From the NCBI RefSeq assembly GCF_039531165.1, contig NZ_BAAAPN010000021.1:1-64000 (forward strand): a stretch of 64,000 nucleotides of DNA, read 5' to 3'. The position numbers and the translations under genes are program-made. Positions 34,802 through 44,192 of this stretch are shown here, piece after piece (position 1 is the first letter of the stretch; each line of letters begins with the position of its first letter). The notes beneath the pieces were generated by a model. That model was not told the DNA's origin, did no database searches, and saw only the letters and a program-made list of their open reading frames with translations. This DNA comes from Nostocoides_A vanveenii. Its GTDB lineage: Bacteria > Actinomycetota > Actinomycetes > Actinomycetales > Dermatophilaceae.

Positions 34802-35395
34802 ATGCGCGCCGAGGAGTTGCTCGAACAGGTCCCGATCGTCCATCGCGAGACCACCGGCGCCGAGGCCGCGCGCGTCGTGGCCGAGTTCCGCCTGACCGGC
34901 CTCGTGGTGGCGGATGACCAGGATGCGCCGATCGCGGTCATCCCCGGAACCCAGCTGCTCTCCGTCGTGCTGCCGCAATACGTCCGCGACGACCCCAAGC
35001 TCGCTCACGCCTTCGACGAGCGAGCGGCGGACGACTTGTGCCGGAAGCTGAACACCGTCACTATCGGCGAGCTCCTGGACGCCAAGCGCCTCAAGGCGGC
35101 TCAGGTGCCGTCGGTCCTGCCCGAGGACACCCTCATCGAGATCGCCACCGTCATGGACCAGGGCCACTATCCCGTCGTGCTGGTCCGCGAGCGCGACCAA
35201 AGCTACCGGGGCGTGGTCACCATGTCGCGTGTCTTGGCAGCCATCGCGACCGCCGCCGGGCAGGACAGCGATCTCGTGCGCCGCCGCCTGCAGCGCGACA
35301 TCATCGAGCGGGGGCGCTCTGGTGTCCTCACCCAGCCCGATCCGCCCGAACCGGCGGCGGCCGGCGCCTCGGATGCGCCCGTCGTGGGGGACTGA
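34802..35395 (+). CDS. CBS-domain protein
   Basis: A 197-residue protein with two CBS motifs (about 10-75 and 95-170): EAARVVAEFRLTGLVVADDQ and LPEDTLIEIATVMDQGHYPV. CBS pairs bind adenine nucleotides and tune partner proteins. Its stop overlaps the start of the transporter gene (TGATG), so it probably regulates that transporter. ATG 34802 is taken because the upstream extension is Cys/Pro-rich and not family-like. Confidence 0.85.
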   Translation: MRAEELLEQVPIVHRETTGAEAARVVAEFRLTGLVVADDQDAPIAVIPGTQLLSVVLPQYVRDDPKLAHAFDERAADDLCRKLNTVTIGELLDAKRLKAAQVPSVLPEDTLIEIATVMDQGHYPVVLVRERDQSYRGVVTMSRVLAAIATAAGQDSDLVRRRLQRDIIERGRSGVLTQPDPPEPAAAGASDAPVVGD

Positions 35396-36696
35396 TGCAC
35401 CCGGCCGCGTGGCTGGCGCTGGTGGTCTTCGCGCTGGCATACGTTGTGATCGCGAGCGAGAAGCTGAACCGCGCCGCCGTCGCGCTCACCGGCGGGGCCG
35501 CGATGGTGGTGATCGGGGCGACTCGCGGTGACGCGATGTTCTTCTCGCCCGAGACCGGCATCGACTGGAATGTCATCTTCTTGCTCTTCGGCATGATGAT
35601 CCTCGTCGGCATCCTCAAACAGACCGGCGTCTTCGAGTTCGTCGCGATCTGGTCGGCGCAGCGGGCGCGTGCCCGTCCCTTCCGGATGATGGTGATGCTG
35701 GTCTTGATCACCGCGCTCGCATCGGCTCTGCTCGACAATGTCACTACGGTCCTGCTAATCGCGCCCGTGACCCTGCTCCTGTGCGACCGGATGGGACTGG
35801 CACCGATTCCGTTCTTGCTGGCGGAGGCTATGGCCAGCAATATCGGCGGCACCGCAACCCTGATCGGTGACCCGCCGAATATCATCATCGCCAGCCGGGC
35901 CGGGTTGTCCTTCAACGACTTTCTGACCCACCTTGCCCCGATCGTCGTCGTCCTGGTCGCTGTCTTCGTTGGCTTGTGCTGGCTGCTGTGGGGCCGGCAT
36001 TTCACCCACGATCCTGAGCGCGCAGCGGCCGTGCTGGCGCTGACGCCCCGCGAGACGATCACCAACCGGCGGCTGCTGTGGCAGATGCTCGCCATCCTCG
36101 CCCTCGTCCTGCTCGGCTTCCTGACGCATTCACTCACCCACCTTGAGCCCTCGGTGATCGCCCTGATCGGCGCCGGCCTGGCGATCGTCGTCTCGCGCCT
36201 CGACCCCGAGGACTATCTCCAGGACGTCGAGTGGGAGACGCTGCTGTTCTTTGCCGGCCTCTTCATCATGGTCGGCTCACTCGTCCACCAGGGCGTCATC
36301 ACCCAACTCGCCGATGCCCTCACCACGGCCATCGGCACGAACTATCACGTTGCGGCCCAAGGGATTCTCGTCGGCTCCGCCGTGCTGTCCGGCATCATCG
36401 ACAACATCCCGTATGTCGCGACCATGGCCCCGCTGGTCCACGACCTCGTCGGCCCCGCCCCCGGCCTGCCGCCCGGGCATCAGTCGCTGTGGTGGGTGCT
36501 CGCCCTCGGCGCCGACCTCGGCGGCAATGCCACCGCTATAGGCGCGAGCGCCAATGTGGTGATCTGCGGGATCGCCAAACGCAATGGCCACCCGATCTCG
36601 TTCTGGGAGTTCACCAAATACGGCCTGATCGTCACCGCCGTGACGATCCTGTGCACCATCCCGTATGTCAGCCTGCGCTACTTCATCCTGCCCTGA
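35395..36696 (+). CDS. ArsB/NhaD-type ion transporter
   Basis: A 433-residue membrane protein of the IT superfamily with 11-12 segments. Duplicated hairpins ALLDNVTTVLLIAP and GIIDNIPYVATMAPL, plus NIGGTATLIGDPPNIIIAS and GGNATAIGASANVVICGI, are the hallmark of ArsB/NhaD/P-protein-type carriers. It could export arsenite or exchange Na+/H+ or carry dicarboxylate; no arsenic genes are nearby, so NhaD-like antiport is the safer guess. ATG 35395 is fused to the CBS gene stop. Confidence 0.85.
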   Translation: MHPAAWLALVVFALAYVVIASEKLNRAAVALTGGAAMVVIGATRGDAMFFSPETGIDWNVIFLLFGMMILVGILKQTGVFEFVAIWSAQRARARPFRMMVMLVLITALASALLDNVTTVLLIAPVTLLLCDRMGLAPIPFLLAEAMASNIGGTATLIGDPPNIIIASRAGLSFNDFLTHLAPIVVVLVAVFVGLCWLLWGRHFTHDPERAAAVLALTPRETITNRRLLWQMLAILALVLLGFLTHSLTHLEPSVIALIGAGLAIVVSRLDPEDYLQDVEWETLLFFAGLFIMVGSLVHQGVITQLADALTTAIGTNYHVAAQGILVGSAVLSGIIDNIPYVATMAPLVHDLVGPAPGLPPGHQSLWWVLALGADLGGNATAIGASANVVICGIAKRNGHPISFWEFTKYGLIVTAVTILCTIPYVSLRYFILP

Positions 36697-36714
36697 CGCC
36701 GAGCGCGCAACGCG

Positions 36715-37887
36715 TCACACGATCGGGGTGTGCCGGTCCAGCCAGGTGATATTGCCGTAGCCGAAGCCCGCGCACGCGGCGGCCAGATCGGGAAAGACGC
36801 GAGACTCGTTGCGCAGCACCAAGCCATCGGGAGTGTCGTATGCCGAGGCGATCACCGTCAGCGGTCCGCGCGCGTCCCCGGACAGCGCGGTCCGCAGCTC
36901 GGCCTGGCTCCCGCTGTCGGTGCGGAAGAAGAGCACGGTGTCGGTGCGCTCACGGCCGGGGCGGGACTCGGCATACAGCAGGAATCGCCTGGGGGAGAGC
37001 AGTTTCAGCGGCATCGTGAGGTCGACCTGAGCGGCCTTGAAACCGGTCTGCCGACGGCCGGTCAGGCGCCGGCTGCCGCGGTGGGCGAAGAGCGTGGCCC
37101 CGGTCGTGGTCTCCTCGACCATGCCGAGGACGGTCGTGTGGCCCTTCGGCAGAGCCAGGCGCAAGGTGACCTCCCACGGCCCGGCGCCGTCGCGCTTGAA
37201 GAGCACCACGGGGTGGCGCTCGGGCTCGAGATAGGCGCGCGCGTCCGGGGTCACTGCCTTGTTGCGGCCACGCGCGGGCGAGTCGATGCTGCGGACATTC
37301 GGTGTCGCCGGCGCTCGCCCGGTCAGGTCGAGGTCGCCCGGGGTCAGGCTGGCGAAGCGCTCCTTGAGAAAGCGGTCCTGGATCTGCAGGTCGCGCTCGT
37401 TGTGCTCGGTCTCGGCCTGGTCGATGTTGAGCGCGACCGTATGCAGCAGCCGCAACTGAGTGAGCAGCAACTGTTCCGCGGAGTCGTTGATGCCGCGCCG
37501 GGTGGAGAGCTCGAAGGCCGAAAGGCTTTCCGGCAGATAGCGTTCCAGCACATCTTGCAGCGTTGGATTGATGTCCTCGCCCGCGCGCGGCGCCGTGTCG
37601 GCGATCGCCCGGCTCATCAGCACGGCATCGACGGGTAGCTCCCCACTCGCGGCGTTGACGCGGAGCACGACATCGCGGCCGACCCGCACCGGCGGGTCCG
37701 GCTCACCGCGACCGGTCAGGGCCGACAGTTCATCGACGGTCCAGCCGGCGACGTCGACGACCGGCCGATAACGCGCGGGCATCAGTCGACCGGCGCGCTC
37801 GATAACGGCCCGCCGCCTGGGATCGGCGATCACCTCGGCGACAGCAGGGTCGATCGCCTCGCGAAGACGGCGGGGAGGCTTGGGCAC
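36715..37887 (-). CDS. Conserved-looking protein of unknown function
   Basis: A 390-residue soluble protein, no signal or membrane segment. It begins MPKPPRRLREAIDPAVAEVI and contains a helical mid part (LPESLSAFELSTRRGINDSA to DRFLKERFASLTPGDLDLTG) and a beta-rich C-terminal half. No motif known to me is present. It converges on the ArsB/NhaD gene with only 18 bp between. Confidence 0.7.
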   Translation of the reverse strand: MPKPPRRLREAIDPAVAEVIADPRRRAVIERAGRLMPARYRPVVDVAGWTVDELSALTGRGEPDPPVRVGRDVVLRVNAASGELPVDAVLMSRAIADTAPRAGEDINPTLQDVLERYLPESLSAFELSTRRGINDSAEQLLLTQLRLLHTVALNIDQAETEHNERDLQIQDRFLKERFASLTPGDLDLTGRAPATPNVRSIDSPARGRNKAVTPDARAYLEPERHPVVLFKRDGAGPWEVTLRLALPKGHTTVLGMVEETTTGATLFAHRGSRRLTGRRQTGFKAAQVDLTMPLKLLSPRRFLLYAESRPGRERTDTVLFFRTDSGSQAELRTALSGDARGPLTVIASAYDTPDGLVLRNESRVFPDLAAACAGFGYGNITWLDRHTPIV

Positions 37888-37992
37888 CCGGCCAGGCTAA
37901 CCCAGCCGCCGAGACGTCCAGGCCTGGTGTGATTGCTCTCAAATGTCCCAAGGCTCTGGACACGCTGCCCCCGAGGGCCCCGACAATGGGGG

Positions 37993-38340
37993 ATGAGCAT
38001 CTATGGCATCAACCCCATGGTGCCGCCCTCGGGTACCGGTTGCGGCGAATGTCTGGCCTCCAAGGGGTGGTGGGTGCACCTGCGCAGATGCGCCCAGTGC
38101 GGGCACATCGGCTGCTGCGACACCTCGCCCAGCCAGCACGCCACCAACCACTTCAAAACCACTGGGCATCCCGTGGCCGCGACCTTCGAGCCGGGGGAGG
38201 AGTGGATGTGGAACTACGAGTCGCAGTCCTTCATCCAGAGCACCCCCCTGGCCCCGCCCCAGTCGCGACCCGAGGACCAACCGGTGCCGGCGCCCGCCGA
38301 CAATGTCCCGGCCAACTGGCGCGACCTGATCCACCGCTGA
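37993..38340 (+). CDS. UBP-type zinc-finger protein
   Basis: A 115-residue protein. The UBP/ZnF signature is complete: Cys17, Cys20, WVHLRRC (Cys33), Cys36, GHIGCCD (Cys41), His49, His53 and His59, then EPGEEWMWNY. In eukaryotes the fold binds the ubiquitin C-terminus; small bacterial versions are common in Actinobacteria and their ligand is unknown. ATG 37993 directly follows ATGGGGG, a likely ribosome site. Confidence 0.88.
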   Translation: MSIYGINPMVPPSGTGCGECLASKGWWVHLRRCAQCGHIGCCDTSPSQHATNHFKTTGHPVAATFEPGEEWMWNYESQSFIQSTPLAPPQSRPEDQPVPAPADNVPANWRDLIHR

Positions 38341-38425
38341 GCCCCTGCGTCAGCGGTGGCCGGCCGGCCTCAGCCGTCGGGTGTGCCGGCGGGACGCCGT
38401 GCTGAGCACGTTCGCAATGACCCGC

Positions 38426-38590
38426 TCAGCCGCCCCACCAGTAGCCGTTGCCGGGACCGTCGGCGAGGTGCTGGGCGCCCACCTGAGGTGAGCCACCGAG
38501 GGCGATCGCGGCGAGGACGAGCAGCGCCGACGCGAGGAGCAACACGGCATACCGCTGGTGCGCGGGCATGGCAAGGACACGGGCATGCAT
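38426..38590 (-). CDS. Small exported or membrane protein, 54 residues
   Basis: A short frame preceded by the strong ribosome site GGAGGGAGA, six bases before ATG 38590. It reads MHARVLAMPAHQRYAVLLLA, a hydrophobic stretch to IALGG, then SPQVGAQHLADGPGNGYWWG plus Gly and stop. The hydrophobic centre could be a membrane helix or signal peptide releasing a ~24-residue peptide ending in WWGG. No homologue is known to me. TAT GCC of its Tyr-Ala is part of a GTATGCC motif, as in its neighbours. Confidence 0.6.
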   Translation of the reverse strand: MHARVLAMPAHQRYAVLLLASALLVLAAIALGGSPQVGAQHLADGPGNGYWWGG

Positions 38591-38697
38591 GGCTTTCTCC
38601 CTCCGAGCGCGACCGGAATCGGTCGCTGCTCAAAGGGAGTGCGCTGCCGCGGAAATGATGCAGCCGCTGGCGAAAAGGATTGACGACCTTAGGGGCC

Positions 38698-38830
38698 GGG
38701 GTCCCCGCGTCGCATCGCAACGCCGACGGAGCGAAGTATCGCCGTGACGAAGGAGCGAAGGACTTCGTGGGGGGCTCAGTCGGGGTCCCCGCGAAGTATC
38801 GCCGTGACGAAGTAGCGAAGGACTTCGGGG
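38698..38830. repeat. 60-bp tandem copy of the GCGAAGTATCG element
   Basis: GCGAAGTATCGCCGTGACGA is at 38731-38750 and again at 38791-38810; each unit runs on to GCGAAGGACTTCG and is followed by a G-run. GGGGTCCCCGCG precedes both (38698, 38783). The element resembles, in inverse orientation, the repeat at 2713-2798. It ends against the stop of ppk2. Confidence 0.75.
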
Positions 38831-38836
38831 GGTGGC

Positions 38837-39721
38837 TCAGTCCCCGACCGTCTTCTTGCCCCGGGCCACGATCAGCGGGTCGGGGTCGCTGACGACGTCG
38901 CTGTCCTTGCCGTCATAGTCCTGCAGGCTCAGGAACAAGCGCATCGCGTTGATCCGGGCCCGCTTCTTGTCATTGGACTTGATCGTGTACCAGCGGGAGG
39001 ACTTGGTGTCGGTCCGGGCGAACATCGCCTCCTTGGCGGCGGTGTAGGACTCCCACTTGTCCAGGCTCTCCAAGTCCATCGGCGAGAGCTTCCACCGGCG
39101 GACGGGGTCGATCTGGCGGATGGCGAAGCGGGTGCGCTGCTCCTGCTGAGTCACCGAGAACCACAGTTTGGTCACCGTGGTCCCGGAGTCGATGAGCATC
39201 TCCTCGAAGCGCGGCGCCTGCTTCATGAAGGTCTCGTACTCATCGTCGGAGCAGAAGCCCATGACGCGCTCGACGCCGCCGCGGTTGTACCAGGAGCGGT
39301 CGAAGAGCACGATCTCGCCGGCCGTCGGCAGGTGTGAGACATAGCGTTGGAAATACCACTGGCCCAGCTCGGTGGTCGTCGGCTTGGTCAAGGCGACGAC
39401 GCGCGCCGATCGCGGATTGAGGTGCTCCATGAAGCGCTTGATCGTCCCGCCCTTGCCGGCCGCGTCCCGGCCCTCGAAGACGATGACGTGCTTTTGCCCC
39501 ATGTCCTGGGCCCAGTACTGGAACTTCAGCAGCTCGATCTGCAGCAGGTACTTCTCGACCTCGTAGTCATTGCGCGACATCAACTCGTCGTAGGGATAGT
39601 TCTCGCGCCAGGTCTCGACGGCCTTGCCATCGGGCGAGATCAGCATGGGGTCGTCCCCGTGATCGTCGCGGACCGTGTAGCCCTCGGTCTTGAGGCTGTC
39701 GATGTACTCGCGCAGGTTCAT
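38837..39721 (-). CDS. ppk2: Polyphosphate kinase 2
   Basis: A 294-residue P-loop kinase that transfers phosphate between polyphosphate and nucleotides. Walker A GRDAAGKGGT is at residues 84-93, the Walker B/lid region LFDRSWYNRGGVERVMGF at 139-156. Length and wording fit the class I-type single-domain PPK2, which usually phosphorylates nucleoside diphosphates. ATG 39721 (MNLREYIDSLKTEGY) is the family start; the upstream open frame is Arg/Pro-rich shadow. Confidence 0.93.
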   Translation of the reverse strand: MNLREYIDSLKTEGYTVRDDHGDDPMLISPDGKAVETWRENYPYDELMSRNDYEVEKYLLQIELLKFQYWAQDMGQKHVIVFEGRDAAGKGGTIKRFMEHLNPRSARVVALTKPTTTELGQWYFQRYVSHLPTAGEIVLFDRSWYNRGGVERVMGFCSDDEYETFMKQAPRFEEMLIDSGTTVTKLWFSVTQQEQRTRFAIRQIDPVRRWKLSPMDLESLDKWESYTAAKEAMFARTDTKSSRWYTIKSNDKKRARINAMRLFLSLQDYDGKDSDVVSDPDPLIVARGKKTVGD

Positions 39722-39801
39722 CTGGCTCACGATCGAAACCCTAGTGAACGGGGCCTCGATGGGATAGGCCCACCTGTGTGATCTTGCGCGAGCGCCGTGT
39801 G

Positions 39802-40101
39802 CTACTCGCTGGCCCCGAGATAGGTGCGCAGGATGCCGGGAAGGAGGAAGACGACCCAGGCCCAATACCACGCGCCCATGGTGAATCCGAGCACGAGGAA
39901 GACGACCGTCGCCAGGCCGCCGCTGGCCGCGAGCAGGCCGTTCATCCGCTTGCGTCGCGCCTCCCGGCGGGCGTCGATCTCGGTGCGGCCCGGTTGACCC
40001 ACCGCGCCACCCGGGGCGGCCTCGGTCGGGATCGACCGGAACTGCCCGTCTTGCGGTCCGTTGGATCGTCCGTATGTCGCGTCGCTGTCCCCTGCGTTCA
40101 T
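39802..40101 (-). CDS. Small membrane protein
   Basis: A 99-residue protein: a polar N-terminal half (ATYGRSNGPQDGQFRSIPTE), a basic patch (DARREARRKR) and two closely spaced hydrophobic helices (GLLAASGGLATVVFLVLGFT and WYWAWVVFLLPGILRTYLG). The topology is a helical hairpin. No family is recognised. The start at ATG 40101 is a choice; the frame stays open upstream in shadow sequence. Confidence 0.6.
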   Translation of the reverse strand: MNAGDSDATYGRSNGPQDGQFRSIPTEAAPGGAVGQPGRTEIDARREARRKRMNGLLAASGGLATVVFLVLGFTMGAWYWAWVVFLLPGILRTYLGASE

Positions 40102-40279
40102 ACCGTCAGTCTGCGCGCTCTCGGACTCCTTGTCACCTCGCGGCCGGAGCGCCGTCGCACAAGGCTGCCGACCGGGCAGAATCGTTCCACCACTGCAGCC
40201 TTCAGGAGCCCCGCGTGACACTGGTTGTGATTTCCCGCGCCGGGCACTCTGCTCGCCGGGCCGGCGAGGGCACCTGCTC

Positions 40280-41974
40280 ATGGCTGCTGGGTCGCCGCGC
40301 GGCGCGCTGGTGCGACGCGCGCTGACGGGCCGGTCCGTGCCCGGCCTGTTGGTTGGCTGGGTCGCCATTCTCATCAGTCTCTCGCCGAGCCTGCTGCCGA
40401 GGCCCTGGCACCTGCAAGCCGCCGCGTCGGCGGGATCCGCAGTCGTGGCGTATGCCGCGGGCACGCTCCTTGCCGCCCTCTGCACCCCGGTCTTCGCCGC
40501 GCTCGGCGTGCGCGTGCTCGTCGACCCGCAGCGGCGCCGGCGGGCCGCGATCACGGCAATCGTCGGGATCGTCGTGGGTACCCTCACCGCCTGGGTCGCC
40601 GGCCATCGCGGACGGGTCCAGACGGCGCGGCTGGTGGGGATTACCCCGCCGAGCTGGTGGGATGATCTCCTGGCCTTCGTGGCGGCCTTCGTGCTCGCGG
40701 CAACCCTCTTACTGCTCGCGTGGCTCCTGTCCGCCGTGGTTCGGGCTTCCCGCTTCCTCCTGGCGCACGCGCTGCCTCGGCCGCTCGCTGCGGCCCTGGC
40801 CGTCATCCTGATTGTCGCGGGCACCGCATGGGTCAGCCAAAGTGTGCTTCTCGCCCGGACCGTGGAACGGATATCGGGGTCAGCCGCGCAGCTGGATCGC
40901 CAATCCCCGGCCGGCCTGAACGCCCCGACCTCACCGCTGATCTCCGGCGGGCCGGGCTCGACTCAGCGCTGAGCGGATCTGGGGCCGTCAGTGAGAGATT
41001 TTCACCGCGAAGACACCTCTGCCCCAAGACATCTCCGCCGCGACTGGTCGCGCGGCTACGCAGCCGATCCGCGTCTATGCCTCGCCCACGGATGCCTCGG
41101 TCGACGTCGAGGAGATTGCGGCAACCGTGGTGCGGGAGCTGGAGCGCACGGGCGCGTTCGAGCGGCCGGTGCTCGCCCTCCTAGGAACGACGGGCACCGG
41201 CTGGGTGGATGAGCTCAATGTGCGTTCGATTGAGTACCTGACCGACGGGAACTGCGCCACAGCAGCGATGCAGTACTCCTTCCTGCCCAGTCCCGTCGCC
41301 TTCGTCACCGACCGAGATCTGCCCGAGCGCGCGGGCCGCGCCCTGGTGAACGCGGTGGAGCGGGCCCTCGGCGCTCGTCCGGAGGCGACCCGGCCGAAGC
41401 TCTATCTCGGTGGTGAGTCGCTCGGCTCCTTCGGAATGCAAGCGGCCTTTGCCGACAGTGCGGACATGCTGGTCCGGGTCGACGGAGCGGTCTGGGTCGG
41501 GACCCCCGGAGCGACCACCGTGTGGGAGGAAGTCACCGCGGTCCGCCACGGCGGCAGTCCACAGATCGCCCCCGTCGTGGATAACGGCCGACACATCCGC
41601 TTCGCCACCACTGCGGCGGATCTGACGCGGGATCGCTACGGCCGAGACCTCGGCCCCTGGTCGGCCCCTCGGTGGTTTACCTGCTACATACCTCCGATCC
41701 GATCGTGTGGTGGCAGCCTTCGCTTGCTTTCCAGGAGCCGGACTGGATCGGCGAGCGTGCCGGGTCGGATGTCGACCCGTCTCTGCGGTGGTGGCCCCTG
41801 GTCACCTTCTGGATGATCGGTCTCGACCTGTCGGTCGCCAACAATCCAGCGCCGGGCCACGGTGACATCGACGAAGACGATCTGATCGATGCATGGGCGG
41901 CGGTCCTGGACGTCACGTTGAGCGCCCAGGACCGCGGCGATGTCGTCACCGCAATCCGCAACCGTCAGCCGTAG
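40280..41974 (+). pseudogene. Membrane-anchored alpha/beta hydrolase (Abhydrolase_9 type), frameshifted
   Basis: An N-terminal four-helix membrane domain (GLLVGWVAILISLSPSLLPR to AVILIVAGTAWVSQ) runs in one frame to ~40970. The linker and catalytic domain continue in other frames: ATQPIRVYASPTDASVDVEE and VLALLGTTGTGWVDELNVRS, nucleophile LYLGGESLGSFG, then from ~41665 VYLLHTSDPIVWWQPSLAFQ to the stop at 41974. Three indels are needed. Intact relatives have this two-domain layout. Either consensus errors or a dead gene. ATG 40280 is a tentative start. Confidence 0.7.
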
Positions 41975-42129
41975 CGGTGCCTGGCCAGGACATCCGGGCA
42001 TCGACTCGCATTGCGCAGGATCTCCGGACCGGTTCGGCCCCTCCGGTCACCGGCGGGCCAGCCCGATCGTGACTTGTTCCCACAGCCCCATTCCTTGGAG
42101 CGGCAAGGTGGGGCTCGACCTCGGCTGCC

Positions 42130-43962
42130 CTACTCTGCGCTGCCGGAGCTACCCACCAGTGCAAAGATCAACACGGTGTAGGGCGCGATCGTGATGCTCG
42201 CGTCGTCCCCCGCATCGACGTCGGATGACGCGTGGTTGCCGAAGGCGGCGCCGTAGAGACCCGCGTCGGAGTTGAAGCGCAACGCCCAGCGGCCTGGGTG
42301 CGGCATCTGGACGCGGTAGTCCTCGCGCGCCTCGTGCGCGAGGTTGGCGATCACCACCACGTCGTCGCCGGGGCCGCCGTCGGCCCACCGGTGGTAGGCC
42401 AGAACGTTGCTGGTCTCGTCGGCGTGCAGGACGCGCACGTGGTGCCCGGTCAGGCCGCGCGTGGTCCCGTCGGCATTGCGGCGCAAGCCGATCAGATCCC
42501 GGTAGAGGCGAATGATGCCCCGGAAGTCCGCGGCCCGGTCCCAGTCGAGGGGCACGTCGTCGCGGAACCACTCGCCTTCGAGGAATTCCTGGCCCTGGAA
42601 GATCATCGGGATACCGGGTGCGGTCAGGGCCAAGGCGGCGCCCAGCGTCGAGCGCTTCTGCGCGGCCCAGCCGGTCGCGTCGCCCTCGTCGATCTCGTGC
42701 GGCACGCGGGCCTGCCCGTTGGCGACTTCGTCGTGGGACTCGGTGTAGACCACTCGCTGGAAGGCGTCACCGTTGTAGGCAGTCGTCAGCGCCTCGGCGA
42801 TGGCCGCCAGGGAGCGGTCCTCGTCGGCGACTGCGGTCAGCGCATCGCGGACCGGGTGGACGAAGGCGCCGTCCCACTGAGCGTGAAAGGCCGCTCCATT
42901 GTCGTCGGTGGCGGAGATCAGCGGGTCGCGCTGCATGTCTTCGGCGATGAGGATCGCGTGCGGGAACTCCCCGCGCACCGAGGTGTTGATCCACCGCATC
43001 AGCGACCAGCCATCCGGCAGGTCGTGGCCGCCGCCGTGGACGCTGCGGATAAAGGGCGTCATGTCGTAGCGCAGGCCGTCGACGTGATAGTCCCGCAGCC
43101 ACGACAGCGCGTTGTCGCGCAGCAGGTCGCGCACCTGTGGCCGGCCATAGTCGGGACGGGTGTCGCCCCACGGGGTGGTGCTCCTGTCGTCGTTGTAGAA
43201 GTAGATCCCGCCCTTGCCGTTCTCGGACCACCCGTCGAACTGCCACAGGTCCAGATCGCTCGGACCAAGATGGTTGTAGACGACATCGAGCACGACGCCG
43301 ATGCCGCGCCGGTGCGCCTCCTTGACGAAATCCTTGAATGCGCTCGGCCCACCGTAGGCGCTCTCGACAGCGAACAGGTGGGCGGGGTTGTAGCCCCACG
43401 AGTAGTCCCCCGCGAATTCGGCCACGGGCATGACCTGCACGACATTGACGCCGAGCTTGACCAGGTGGTCCAGGCGGGCGCGGGCGTCGTCGAGGGTGCC
43501 GATGGCGCCCTCGTCGGCCGGATTGAACGAGCCGACGTGCATCTCGTAGATGACCAGCTCGTGATGGCCGCCGAGATGGAACTCGTCGCCCTCCCAGTCG
43601 TATGCCGCGTGGTCGTGGACGACGCCATTCCCGACGGAGTTGGTGACCTCACGGGCATACGGATCGATGCGGTGGACGAGCTCGCCGTCCGCGGTGGTGA
43701 TGGCGTATTTGTAGGCGGCGCCCGCCTCCACACCGGGGATCGCGACATACCAGTTGCCGTCGCTGCCGTCCTCCTCGGTCAGGGGATGAGCGGTCGGCGA
43801 CCACTCGTTGAAGTCGCCGACGACGGCGACGGCGCGCGCGTTCGGCGCCCACACGCGGAAGGCGACGCCACCGTCATACGGCACGGCGCCCATGCCGGGC
43901 GTGACCGCAGCGGCGGAGTCGGTCGTGTTGAGCGACGTCGGGTCGGTGGTGGGCGTGGTCAT
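42130..43962 (-). CDS. GH13 alpha-glucan branching enzyme-like protein
   Basis: A 610-residue protein. A CBM48/isoamylase N-domain (VAFRVWAPNARAVAVVGDFN) precedes a GH13 barrel: VVLDVVYNHLG, DGLRYDMTP with the nucleophile Asp, ILIAEDMQ with the acid/base Glu, and TESHDEVANG with the third Asp. The SHDEV wording points to branching or trehalose-type enzymes rather than plain amylases. ATG 43962 follows AAGGA. The small sugar-active genes expected of a glycogen operon are absent here, so exact specificity is open. Confidence 0.8.
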   Translation of the reverse strand: MTTPTTDPTSLNTTDSAAAVTPGMGAVPYDGGVAFRVWAPNARAVAVVGDFNEWSPTAHPLTEEDGSDGNWYVAIPGVEAGAAYKYAITTADGELVHRIDPYAREVTNSVGNGVVHDHAAYDWEGDEFHLGGHHELVIYEMHVGSFNPADEGAIGTLDDARARLDHLVKLGVNVVQVMPVAEFAGDYSWGYNPAHLFAVESAYGGPSAFKDFVKEAHRRGIGVVLDVVYNHLGPSDLDLWQFDGWSENGKGGIYFYNDDRSTTPWGDTRPDYGRPQVRDLLRDNALSWLRDYHVDGLRYDMTPFIRSVHGGGHDLPDGWSLMRWINTSVRGEFPHAILIAEDMQRDPLISATDDNGAAFHAQWDGAFVHPVRDALTAVADEDRSLAAIAEALTTAYNGDAFQRVVYTESHDEVANGQARVPHEIDEGDATGWAAQKRSTLGAALALTAPGIPMIFQGQEFLEGEWFRDDVPLDWDRAADFRGIIRLYRDLIGLRRNADGTTRGLTGHHVRVLHADETSNVLAYHRWADGGPGDDVVVIANLAHEAREDYRVQMPHPGRWALRFNSDAGLYGAAFGNHASSDVDAGDDASITIAPYTVLIFALVGSSGSAE

Positions 43963-44111
43963 GACGAGGTCCTTATCTGTTACCTGGGGTCGGCCCGCGA
44001 ACAGTGGGGCCGTAAGGAGGAGGACGCGCGCCCTCGCCCGCGCCGCCCGCCGGTCGGAGCGGATGGAAGGTCCAGGGTGAAATGGGCGAGTTGTCGATCT
44101 GGGTCGCATCC

Positions 44112-44117
44112 TAGGGT
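44112..44117 (+). promoter_or_regulatory. Putative -10 element of the MazG-like gene
   Basis: CTAGGGT recurs here exactly as before the urtA leader (1331-1337). TAGGGT would serve as -10 for the gene starting ~80 bases on. The rest of 43963-44192 shows only the divergent start signals of the two genes. Confidence 0.35.
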
Positions 44118-44192
44118 CGCGGCCGAAGGACGCGTCCCGAAACGACCCCCTCAATCCAGGCACCGGTGCGTGACCTTGCCGACAATGCCCGT

